From: Candidatus Latescibacterota bacterium
GTDB taxonomy: Bacteria > Krumholzibacteriota > Krumholzibacteriia > Krumholzibacteriales > WJIX01
NCBI GenBank assembly: GCA_030643145.1
Contig: DAOWMJ010000148.1
Span: 1 to 5,373, forward strand
Direction of reading: 5' to 3'
DNA: 5,373 bases
The translations under genes were made by a program, and so were the position numbers. The notes beneath the pieces were generated by a model. It did not search any database. It had not been told where the DNA came from and saw nothing but the letters and a program-made list of their open reading frames with translations. Shown here one piece after another: positions 1 through 5,373 of this stretch; position 1 is the stretch's first letter, and every line of letters begins with the position of its first letter.

Positions 1-1
1 C

Positions 2-1120
2 AAACAGACGAACGGGTATAAGGCTGAATACAGAGTTTATATTCAGCTTTTTGACAGGAAATCGGGGAGGCTCATAAGAGGGGATGTATGGGAAAAATAT
101 GTTACATCGGCAGATTATGGAGAAACGAGGTCTTCGTCCAGCATTTCCTCAATACAGAGAAGAATCTATTTACAGCCCGGTAATTATAAGGTTGAAGGAA
201 AGATAGAGGTAATCGACACGAATATAGAGTATAAACGTGAAACTATTATAGAGATACCGGGGAGAGCAGGGGGCCTTCCAAATATCTCCAAGCCTGTTTT
301 TTCAATTCCCAAGTGGGATAGAGAAGGAGAAAAGCCTCCTTTAGGAGAGATAGAGGTTTCGATATGCACGTCGTTGGTTACAAGCGGGTTTACAGTGTGT
401 CCGGACGGGATTTACGCTGATTTTAATATGTGGCTGAGGGCCTCCTTCAATCTTTCTATTCCCTCCCCTGACGACAAAAGGGGCAACTGTTTTGTCTCCG
501 TGAAAATATCTGATTCCGAGAAGATGATTATCAGTTACAACAGACAGCGGGTTTTGCTTGATGAGACAGGACACTCGATCTTCTGTTTAGACTTCAATGT
601 TGATGATTATCGCATAGGTGTTTATAGAATGGAGATCAGCGCTGAAATTGAAGGAACTGAAAAAATGGATGTAACCCGGAAAGAATTCGCGGTTCTTTTT
701 AATAAAGGCTCACTATATGAACATTTTGAAGAAACAAAGGAATTGATTTCGCTTGTGGCATCCGAGGAGGAACTAAAACCTCTTCTTACGGTTCCTCCCG
801 AGAGTAGAATAGACGAATGGAATATCTTCTGGAGTGACAGGGAGTCGGCACGCGGGAGCGGATATTATAATTTTGAACTATTTCTGAGTAATATGGCCTA
901 TGCGTTAAAACATTTTTCAGATGGTATGCCGGGATGGAAAGCGGATATGGGAAGAATATATATCAGGAACGGCAAACCGGACAAAGTTGTTACAAAGCAG
1001 GGTGGTAGATTAGGGGTTTATTATCAGTTCTGGTATTATTACTCTAAGGGAATTATTTATGTGTTCACTGATAAATTCGGCACGGGTGATTATAGATATA
1101 CAGGGACGAGGCATTTCTAA
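2..1120 (+). CDS. GWxTD domain-containing protein, 5'-truncated by the window edge
   Basis: The reading frame is open from base 2 to the TAA at 1118-1120, giving 372 residues with no start in view, so the real start lies outside the window. The last ~110 residues carry the GWxTD domain: a D-E-W-N-I-F-W segment at residues 271-277 where the family usually has a conserved FW followed by an RDP-type stretch, then GWKADMGRIYIRNGKPD beginning at residue 311, then an aromatic-rich YYQFWYYY stretch and an FTDKFGTGDYR ending. This order of motifs is diagnostic for the family. The upstream part reads as beta-rich domains, including LQPGNYKVEGKIEV near residues 57-70, typical of the extracytoplasmic N-terminal regions of these proteins. 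Two deviations are visible: the Thr of GWxTD is Ala (GWKAD), and the RDP motif is degenerate (SDRESARGSG). The biochemical role of the family is not established; export to the periplasm or outer membrane is inferred from relatives because the signal peptide is not in view. The gene ends 6 bp before the next one, so co-transcription is likely. Confidence 0.85.
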   Translation, partial: KQTNGYKAEYRVYIQLFDRKSGRLIRGDVWEKYVTSADYGETRSSSSISSIQRRIYLQPGNYKVEGKIEVIDTNIEYKRETIIEIPGRAGGLPNISKPVFSIPKWDREGEKPPLGEIEVSICTSLVTSGFTVCPDGIYADFNMWLRASFNLSIPSPDDKRGNCFVSVKISDSEKMIISYNRQRVLLDETGHSIFCLDFNVDDYRIGVYRMEISAEIEGTEKMDVTRKEFAVLFNKGSLYEHFEETKELISLVASEEELKPLLTVPPESRIDEWNIFWSDRESARGSGYYNFELFLSNMAYALKHFSDGMPGWKADMGRIYIRNGKPDKVVTKQGGRLGVYYQFWYYYSKGIIYVFTDKFGTGDYRYTGTRHF

Positions 1121-1126
1121 GAACCA

Positions 1127-2680
1127 ATGAAGAAGAGAATAATAGAATTAGTAGTTATTTTGGTTTCTCTGTCATTATTCCAGGTGTCCTGTACACGTGA
1201 TGAACCGCCTCCAATGCTAAGAATGGCGCTTCAAACTGAACCCTCAAGCCTTGATCCGGCCTATGCGGTTGATTACAGCTCGGGGTTGATTACATCCTTG
1301 ATACATTCCAACCTTGTCAGAATTGATACTGAAGGAAAGCTTTGTCCTGATCTGGCGCGTAGCTGGGAGATTTCAAATGACGGTAAAGAATATCTTTTTC
1401 ATCTTGGCTCTTCCCGCTTCGCGAATGGGAAAAGAGTCAAATCCCGGGATGTGCTCTTTTCATTCAAACGGCTTCTTTCTCCTTCAAACCTTTCTCCCAG
1501 ATGGTGGGTTCTCGCCCCTTTAAAAGGTGCCCGGGCCTATCATGAAAAAGGAGAATGGGACTCCGGATCGGTAGAAGTTATTAATGATTCAACAGTGGCG
1601 CTTCGTCTTGAAAGGGCCACCGCCCATTTCCTGAGCCTTCTCTCGATGCCGGCGGCCGGTATTGTATGCCCCGGGCAAATGGAAGCAGAGGAAAGAGATT
1701 ATGGTAGAAATCCATGCGGAAGCGGCCCCTGGAGTCTCTCGGAGTGGGTTGAAAGTGAAAGGATGATTCTTGAGCCTAACGGTTTCTATACCGGCAAGAA
1801 GGCATCTATAGATGGAATATCATTCAGGTTTATTCCGGAAGCGATGACGAGAATCGCCGAGTTCGAGGTGGGGAATCTGGATATTCTGGAAATTCCCCAC
1901 GCGGAGCTGAAAAGATGGCGCACGGCCGGGTTGAGGTTGGAAAAAACAGAAGAGCTTCGAATAGTCTATATAGGGTTTAATACCGGGAAATATCCCTTCA
2001 ATGATCGGCGGGTAAGAAGGGCGCTTAATATGGCGATTGATGTTGAAGCTGTGATCGCGAAGATACTGTTTGGCGCGGGCCGGCGGGCGAGAGGAGTCGT
2101 GCCGCCTATGCTTGGAGGGCAAGAGCGTCAATCGGATATCTATCGGTATAATCCGCAAATGGCGAAGAGTCTTCTTGAAGAAGCGGGTCTTGGGGATGGG
2201 TTTTCAATGGAGATATGGCAAAGAGAAAGCCCTGAAGGGGGGAGAATCCTAGAATGTGTACAGGCCTATCTAGGCAATATCGGTGTTAAAGTTAGGCTTG
2301 TAACAAGGGATTGGAGCGCTTTTAAACAGGCGGTAGACCACGGGACACCGGATGCCTTTTATCTCGATTGGTTTGCGGACTATCCCGATGCTGAAAACTT
2401 TCTTGCTCCTCTTTTTCACTCTTCGAACGCGGGAGGGGGGGGCAACAGAACGGGGTATAAAAACCATAGTGTGGATTCTCTGATTGATTTTGCATCCAGC
2501 TTACCGGATAATGAAAAGAGCTTGAAATTACTCCTTGAGGCGGAAGAAATTGTTTACGGCGACGCGCCGTGGATATTCTTGTGGTTTCCTGTCAGATACG
2601 AGGCTGTCTCCGGAAGGCTTAACGGGTACACAATCCCGGTTATATTCAATGGGCAACGTTTTCTGAATGTTTCATTCTAA
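1127..2680 (+). CDS. Peptide ABC transporter substrate-binding lipoprotein (SBP family 5, DppA/OppA-like)
   Basis: The product (517 residues) is close to the usual ~500-540 of family 5 binding proteins. It would capture oligopeptides outside the membrane and hand them to the permeases encoded next. Residues 1-21 form a signal peptide (KKR, then a hydrophobic run) ending FQVS before Cys22, a likely lipidation site; Gln at -3 is unusual for a lipobox. Family landmarks in order: E38-P-S-S-L-D-P44; the domain signature L76-ARSWEISNDGKEYLFHL-93 followed by FANGKRVKSRDVLFSFKRL; GSGPW at 198-202; FNDRRVRRALNMAID at 291-305; DAFYLDWFADYPDAENF from 409; and a glycine run then NRTGYKNHSVDSLI around 436-453, where relatives have N..GY.N..vD.L. 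The ATG at 1127 is chosen because it gives the signal peptide directly; no strong Shine-Dalgarno precedes it (GAGG at 1108-1111 is too far), so translation may be coupled to the upstream gene. A nickel- or sugar-binding member of the same family cannot be excluded, but the neighbours favour peptides, possibly murein peptides. Confidence 0.93.
   Translation: MKKRIIELVVILVSLSLFQVSCTRDEPPPMLRMALQTEPSSLDPAYAVDYSSGLITSLIHSNLVRIDTEGKLCPDLARSWEISNDGKEYLFHLGSSRFANGKRVKSRDVLFSFKRLLSPSNLSPRWWVLAPLKGARAYHEKGEWDSGSVEVINDSTVALRLERATAHFLSLLSMPAAGIVCPGQMEAEERDYGRNPCGSGPWSLSEWVESERMILEPNGFYTGKKASIDGISFRFIPEAMTRIAEFEVGNLDILEIPHAELKRWRTAGLRLEKTEELRIVYIGFNTGKYPFNDRRVRRALNMAIDVEAVIAKILFGAGRRARGVVPPMLGGQERQSDIYRYNPQMAKSLLEEAGLGDGFSMEIWQRESPEGGRILECVQAYLGNIGVKVRLVTRDWSAFKQAVDHGTPDAFYLDWFADYPDAENFLAPLFHSSNAGGGGNRTGYKNHSVDSLIDFASSLPDNEKSLKLLLEAEEIVYGDAPWIFLWFPVRYEAVSGRLNGYTIPVIFNGQRFLNVSF
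2435..2442 (+). repeat. Homopolymeric G8 tract inside the binding-protein gene
   Basis: Eight consecutive G residues encode part of a four-glycine loop (residues 436-439 of the binding protein). The frame is intact here, and the sequence on both sides matches the family, so the length as given is the functional one. Such a tract is a possible slippage or sequencing-error site. Confidence 0.7.
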
Positions 2681-2683
2681 AGG

Positions 2684-3634
2684 ATGAATTTTAAATTGCT
2701 AAAATTTGTCACAAGAAGGGTTGCGCAGCTTGTTCCGATTCTATTCGGAGTAATAAGTGTGACATTTCTGATAATGTATATCATTCCCGGAGATCCTGTA
2801 CTTTCACTTGTCGGAGAAAGATACGACGATGAAACAATAGGTAGAATACGTGAAGAACTGGGTCTTAATAAACCTCTCCCAATACAATATGTTGATTATA
2901 TCGGAAAGGTAATCAGACTGGATTTCGGAAGGTCGTTTGTGACCGGTCGGCCGGTTATTGAATCGATAAAGGAATATTTCCCGCGAACATTGCTTCTCGC
3001 TTTCAGCTCAATGCTGATTGCCGTAGTAGCAGGGGTTATAATCGGAGCTATTTCCTCTCTGAACCGTTTTAAGTGGTTGGGACGGGCCCTTATGTCATTT
3101 TCTCTTGTTGGGGTATCAATACCCGTATTCTGGCTGGGTCTGTTATTGATATATCTTTTTGCCATAAAGTTGTCGATTCTTCCACCTTCGGGATATGGGA
3201 ACGGTTCACTAAGATATCTTATCCTTCCCGCGGTTACACTTTCTTTTGCTTCAATGGCGACAGTGGCCAGGGTATCACGCGCAAGTTTTCTTGATATTGC
3301 TTCTGAAGATTTTATCAGGACCGCGAGAGCGAAAGGGTTAAATGAATTTGTGGTTTTTGGAAAACATCTGTTCAGAAACGCGCTTATTCCGGTTATTACT
3401 ATCGTTGGAACCGATTTCGGGAGTTATCTTGGCGGATCGGTGCTTACTGAGTCTATATTTGGGTGGCCTGGATTGGGAAGGCATATAGTCCAGGCGATTC
3501 TGAAACGTGATTTTCCCGTTATTCAGGGCGCGGTACTTTTTATGGCTGTACTCTTTATGCTTGTAAATCTTATGGTGGATTTAAGCTATGGGTTTATAGA
3601 TCCGAGAATCCGGGTGGCCGGAAAGGAAGAGTAG
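2684..3634 (+). CDS. Peptide ABC transporter permease, DppB/OppB-like
   Basis: This 316-residue inner-membrane permease is the first transmembrane half of the importer. Six hydrophobic segments are visible at about residues 13-34, 102-125, 135-161, 178-197, 237-258 and 279-300. DppB/OppB landmarks are all present: PGDP at 35-38 right after the first membrane segment, LGLNKPLPIQYVDYI at 59-73 in the periplasmic loop, D80-FGRS, the cytoplasmic EAA loop from E208 (EDFIRTARAKGL, then H228-LFRNALIP-236) that contacts the ATPase, VLTESIFGWPGLGR at 253-266, and the DLSYGFIDPRIR terminus at 299-310. Length and termini are normal for the family (about 300-340). The ATG follows the previous stop by only 3 bp, and the only Shine-Dalgarno-like stretch (AAAGG, 2679-2683) abuts the ATG, so initiation probably depends on coupling to the binding-protein gene. 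A TTG at 2696 is better spaced from that stretch and is an alternative start four codons later. The partner permease follows after a 108-bp gap. Confidence 0.94.
   Translation: MNFKLLKFVTRRVAQLVPILFGVISVTFLIMYIIPGDPVLSLVGERYDDETIGRIREELGLNKPLPIQYVDYIGKVIRLDFGRSFVTGRPVIESIKEYFPRTLLLAFSSMLIAVVAGVIIGAISSLNRFKWLGRALMSFSLVGVSIPVFWLGLLLIYLFAIKLSILPPSGYGNGSLRYLILPAVTLSFASMATVARVSRASFLDIASEDFIRTARAKGLNEFVVFGKHLFRNALIPVITIVGTDFGSYLGGSVLTESIFGWPGLGRHIVQAILKRDFPVIQGAVLFMAVLFMLVNLMVDLSYGFIDPRIRVAGKEE
3622..3627 (+). promoter_or_regulatory. Shine-Dalgarno-like AAAGGA ahead of the 33-codon small ORF
   Basis: AAAGGA lies within the last codons of the DppB-like gene and ends 8 nt before the ATG at 3636, which is a good ribosome-binding distance. 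Among the starts in this window it is the best placed, which is the main argument that the small ORF might be translated. Confidence 0.35.
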
Positions 3635-3635
3635 A

Positions 3636-3737
3636 ATGTGTTTTCTTATAGAGCGATTATGCGGCAATCGGGGTTATAAATATTTGAACAGCATATTCCC
3701 CCGGTCGAAAAGCTCTTTTAGAGATAAAACCGGGTAG
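3636..3737 (+). CDS. Possible 33-residue small protein or leader ORF between the permease genes
   Basis: An ATG one base after the DppB-like stop codon opens a 33-codon frame that ends in TAG (3735-3737), five bases before the ATG of the DppC-like gene. A Shine-Dalgarno-like AAAGGA sits 8 nt upstream of the start. The peptide begins MCFLIERLCGNRGYKYLNS and continues with a basic, serine-rich end (key residues R, K, S and D); it has two cysteines and no clear membrane segment. I do not recognise it. It may be a real micropeptide, a translated leader that carries ribosomes across the gap to couple the two permeases, or a chance ORF; 33 open codons are not improbable by chance in 108 bp. It is not an extension of either neighbour, since both permeases have complete, normal ends and the frames differ. 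Confidence 0.27.
   Translation: MCFLIERLCGNRGYKYLNSIFPRSKSSFRDKTG
3700..3734 (+). promoter_or_regulatory. Nested inverted repeat just upstream of the DppC-like start
   Basis: An outer 6-bp stem pairs CCCGGT (3700-3705) with ACCGGG (3729-3734). Inside it a 4-bp stem pairs CTCT (3713-3716) with AGAG (3720-3723) around a TTT loop. The structure ends 8 nt before the ATG at 3743, so if it forms in RNA it would touch the initiation region of the second permease. It is not a rho-independent terminator because no U-run follows. The stems are short and could be fortuitous; a role in setting the DppC-like expression level is only an inference. Confidence 0.25.
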
Positions 3738-3742
3738 AAGCA

Positions 3743-4597
3743 ATGAGTGAATTAAAAAGTTTCTATGGAAGATTTTCCCGTAACCGTATAGCATTTTCGG
3801 GACTTATTGTGCTTACGATAATAGTTACGGGAGGGCTGCTGGCAGACATAATCGCTCCGGCGGATAAGGGAAGGATTGATCTTGAGCATTCCCTTGAGGC
3901 TCCTTCACTGAAGCATCCGTTCGGGACAGATTCTTTCGGTAGAGATCTTTTTTCAAGGGTTACACATGGCTCGCGCGTTTCTCTTACGGTGGGTTTTGTG
4001 GCAAGAACGATTTCTATTATTATTGGCCTTGTAATGGGTTTAATTTCCGGTTTTTACGGAGGGAAAATCGATTCTGTAATTATGCGCCTGGCGGATATTA
4101 CCTTTGCCTTTCCGACACTTCTGCTTCTTGTAGCGATTATGGCCGTTGTCGCTCCTGGAATTTCTACATTGATTGCAGTTTTGGGAGTGGTCGGTTGGGC
4201 TGCAATTGCCAGGCTTGTGAGAGCACAGGTTATGACAATAAGAAAACGGCAATATGTTCAGGCGGCGGAATCCTCTGGAATAGGGACTTTTTCCCTTGTT
4301 TTCAGACATATTCTTCCACAGTGTATATCTCCGGTAATTGTCGTTTATACGATGGGCCTTGGTATGACGATTATGGCTGAATCAAGCCTGAGTTTCCTAG
4401 GCCTGGGCGTGCAGCCGCCTTCGCCGAGTTGGGGCAGGATGATATCGGATGGGATTATATTTATGCGTTCGGCCTGGTGGCTTACGATATTTCCCGGCAT
4501 TATATTATCTTTAACCGTATCTTCATTGAATCTGGTTGGGGATGGATTCCGGGACGCGTTTGATCCGAAATATGTTTACACGAAGGAGAAGGATTAG
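3743..4597 (+). CDS. Peptide ABC transporter permease, DppC/OppC-like
   Basis: This 284-residue protein is the second transmembrane half of the importer and would pair with the DppB-like subunit. The N-terminus (FYGRFSRNRIAFSGLIVL) is the usual short cytoplasmic lead into the first membrane segment (about 16-38). HPFGTDSFGRDLFSRVTHGSRVSL at 58-81 is the strongly conserved DppC/OppC motif. Further membrane segments lie near 84-104, 121-137, 141-156, 198-212 and 245-265. The EAA-type coupling loop is YVQAAESSGI at 171-180 followed by F187-RHILP-192; it departs from the usual EAARALGAS by having S-S in place of R/K-A-L. ESSLSFLGLGVQPPSPSWGRMI at 213-234 and NLVGDGFRDAFDP at 263-275 complete the family signature. 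An in-frame TAA at 3725 with no earlier start codon in between fixes ATG 3743 as the first possible start; the Shine-Dalgarno is weak. Length is typical (about 280-300). No ATPase gene is within view. Confidence 0.94.
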   Translation: MSELKSFYGRFSRNRIAFSGLIVLTIIVTGGLLADIIAPADKGRIDLEHSLEAPSLKHPFGTDSFGRDLFSRVTHGSRVSLTVGFVARTISIIIGLVMGLISGFYGGKIDSVIMRLADITFAFPTLLLLVAIMAVVAPGISTLIAVLGVVGWAAIARLVRAQVMTIRKRQYVQAAESSGIGTFSLVFRHILPQCISPVIVVYTMGLGMTIMAESSLSFLGLGVQPPSPSWGRMISDGIIFMRSAWWLTIFPGIILSLTVSSLNLVGDGFRDAFDPKYVYTKEKD

Positions 4598-4607
4598 TCT
4601 GACAATT

Positions 4608-5373
4608 ATGAATAAATTGTTTTCTAACATAAAAGATTTGATTGATACGGCGAATAAGGAACTCAAGATTGACGGCAGATTCAATTATCATTCCGTGTCT
4701 ATTGAGAATGGAGAATCTATAAAGATAGATATCAGCAGTAAAAGGGTTCGGGATCGCGTTATTGACAGTATGGGGGATTTTAGGATTGAATCGAACGATT
4801 CTGAAAGAGTTATTCTTCGGACGTTATCTGGTATTGAAATTGCGTTGAATTACATTGGCAAAAGAGAGGATATGCTTTTATCTGTCCGCACCGCTGTTGC
4901 AAACATTAGAAATATTCCATCTCACAGGGGAGAACTTGTTACTCAGGCGATTATGGGTGAAGAGCTGAAGGGCTTAACGCGGGAGGGTGATTGGTATCTT
5001 GTTCAACTGCCGGATCGGTATATCGGGTGGGTGTGTTCCTGGAGTGTTATGAGAGTAAGCCGTTGTGATATTGAGGATTGGAATTGCGGTATTAACGGCA
5101 TGGTTGTCGAAAACATAGCCGTTGTATACTCAGAGGCCGGCAATGCGGAGAGCCGTATTAGTGAGTTGGTATCCGGCACATTCGTGAGGCTCGGCGGCGT
5201 AAAAAATGGATTTTACAGTGTCACTCTTTCGGACGGGAGAAAAGGTTTTGTTGTTACGTCCGATATTGGTGATCTTCCGGCAGGAGTGGTAAACACCGGA
5301 AGATTAATAGGCAGGGCTGGTAAATTTATTGGGGTTTCTTATTTATGGGGAGGAACTACCTCGGTGGGATTTG
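4608..5373 (+). CDS. SH3-SH3-NlpC/P60 (C40) cell-wall peptidase, YkfC-like, 3'-truncated by the window edge
   Basis: The frame stays open from ATG 4608 to the right edge, giving 255 complete codons. Domain order: an unrecognised N-terminal region (1-90); a first bacterial SH3 domain (about 92-151; SVRTAVANIRNIPS, then EGDWYLVQLPDRYIGWV at 126-142); a second SH3-like domain (about 165-224; VYSEAG, FVRLGG, GFYSVTLSDGRKGFV); and the start of NlpC/P60 at 231 with GKFIGVSYLWGGTTSVGF ending at 255. Family members continue with DCSG, where Cys is the nucleophile; the last base in view is G, as needed for Asp. This two-SH3 plus NlpC/P60 layout is that of YkfC-type gamma-D-glutamyl-L-diamino acid endopeptidases, which cut murein peptides with a free N-terminal L-Ala. 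No signal peptide is seen, suggesting cytoplasmic action on peptides brought in by the adjacent importer. The gene starts 10 bp after the DppC-like stop; purine-rich AAGGAGAAGGA (4583-4593) is 14-19 nt upstream, a little far. ATG 4572, in frame and overlapping the permease gene, is a less likely start. Confidence 0.85.
   Translation, partial: MNKLFSNIKDLIDTANKELKIDGRFNYHSVSIENGESIKIDISSKRVRDRVIDSMGDFRIESNDSERVILRTLSGIEIALNYIGKREDMLLSVRTAVANIRNIPSHRGELVTQAIMGEELKGLTREGDWYLVQLPDRYIGWVCSWSVMRVSRCDIEDWNCGINGMVVENIAVVYSEAGNAESRISELVSGTFVRLGGVKNGFYSVTLSDGRKGFVVTSDIGDLPAGVVNTGRLIGRAGKFIGVSYLWGGTTSVGF

Noticed and set aside
374..1120. A separate 248-residue gene starting at TTG 374
   Set aside because: The same frame is open back to base 2 and reads as coherent beta-rich sequence of the same protein, so 374 is an internal codon, not a start.
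1314..1523. 69-residue plus-strand ORF in another frame
   Set aside because: It is nested in the conserved N-terminal lobe of the binding protein and has no recognisable domain or ribosome-binding site.
1820..2158. 112-residue minus-strand ORF
   Set aside because: It lies entirely inside the binding-protein gene, whose family motifs run through this interval; the antisense product has no recognisable features.
2896..3165. 89-residue minus-strand ORF
   Set aside because: Antisense shadow of the DppB-like gene; the plus strand is clearly coding here.
3671..3690. TATAAA-like element as a -10 promoter box between the permeases
   Set aside because: No credible -35 element at the right spacing, and AT-rich matches of this kind are common; an internal promoter is not supported.
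3700..3734. Rho-independent terminator
   Set aside because: The stem is short and interrupted, and it is followed by GTAGAAG rather than a run of T.
3635..3742. A frameshifted or decayed gene in the gap between the permeases
   Set aside because: The DppB-like C-terminus (FIDPRIR) and DppC-like N-terminus are both complete and normal, so no coding sequence is missing.
4040..4309. 89-residue minus-strand ORF, Cys/His/Asn-rich
   Set aside because: Antisense shadow of the DppC-like membrane segments; the composition is what reverse-complemented hydrophobic codons give.
4500..4691. 63-residue minus-strand ORF spanning the junction of the DppC-like gene and the peptidase gene
   Set aside because: Both overlapping plus-strand genes are supported by family motifs, and this product has none.

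Overview
The window holds one strand-uniform (+) gene cluster, truncated at both ends. In order it has: the 3' part of a GWxTD-domain protein gene, a peptide-type ABC substrate-binding lipoprotein, two peptide-type ABC permeases (DppB/OppB-like and DppC/OppC-like), and the 5' part of an SH3/SH3/NlpC-P60 cell-wall peptidase. Gaps between genes are 6, 3, 108 and 10 bp, so a single transcript is likely. No tRNA, rRNA, CRISPR array, insertion sequence, rho-independent terminator or convincing promoter is visible.

Organism: moderate GC (mid-40s percent by eye), free use of AGA/AGG codons, weak Shine-Dalgarno sequences, and above all the GWxTD gene suggest an uncultured Gram-negative bacterium of the Fibrobacteres-Chlorobi-Bacteroidetes (FCB) group or a neighbouring candidate phylum. 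GWxTD proteins are largely confined to those groups. This placement is an inference from gene content, not a phylogenetic result.

Layout: bases 2-1120 encode the C-terminal 372 residues of the GWxTD protein. The reading frame is open to the left edge. Bases 1127-2680 encode the solute-binding lipoprotein. Bases 2684-3634 and 3743-4597 encode the two permease subunits. The 108-bp gap between the permeases is almost exactly filled by a 33-codon ORF (3636-3737) that has a better-placed Shine-Dalgarno than the large genes, and a nested hairpin covers its end. From 4608 to the right edge, 255 residues of an NlpC/P60 protein are visible, cut one codon before the expected catalytic cysteine.

How the genes may work together: binding protein plus DppB/DppC permeases plus a YkfC-like endopeptidase matches the logic of the Bacillus subtilis dpp-ykf locus. 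There, cell-wall peptides are imported and cleaved by a gamma-D-Glu-diamino acid endopeptidase. The ATPase subunits (DppD/DppF type) are not in the window and would be expected downstream. The peptidase has no visible signal peptide, which fits cleavage inside the cell after import. The role of the GWxTD protein is unknown, and its place at the head of this cluster is the least explained part of the window.
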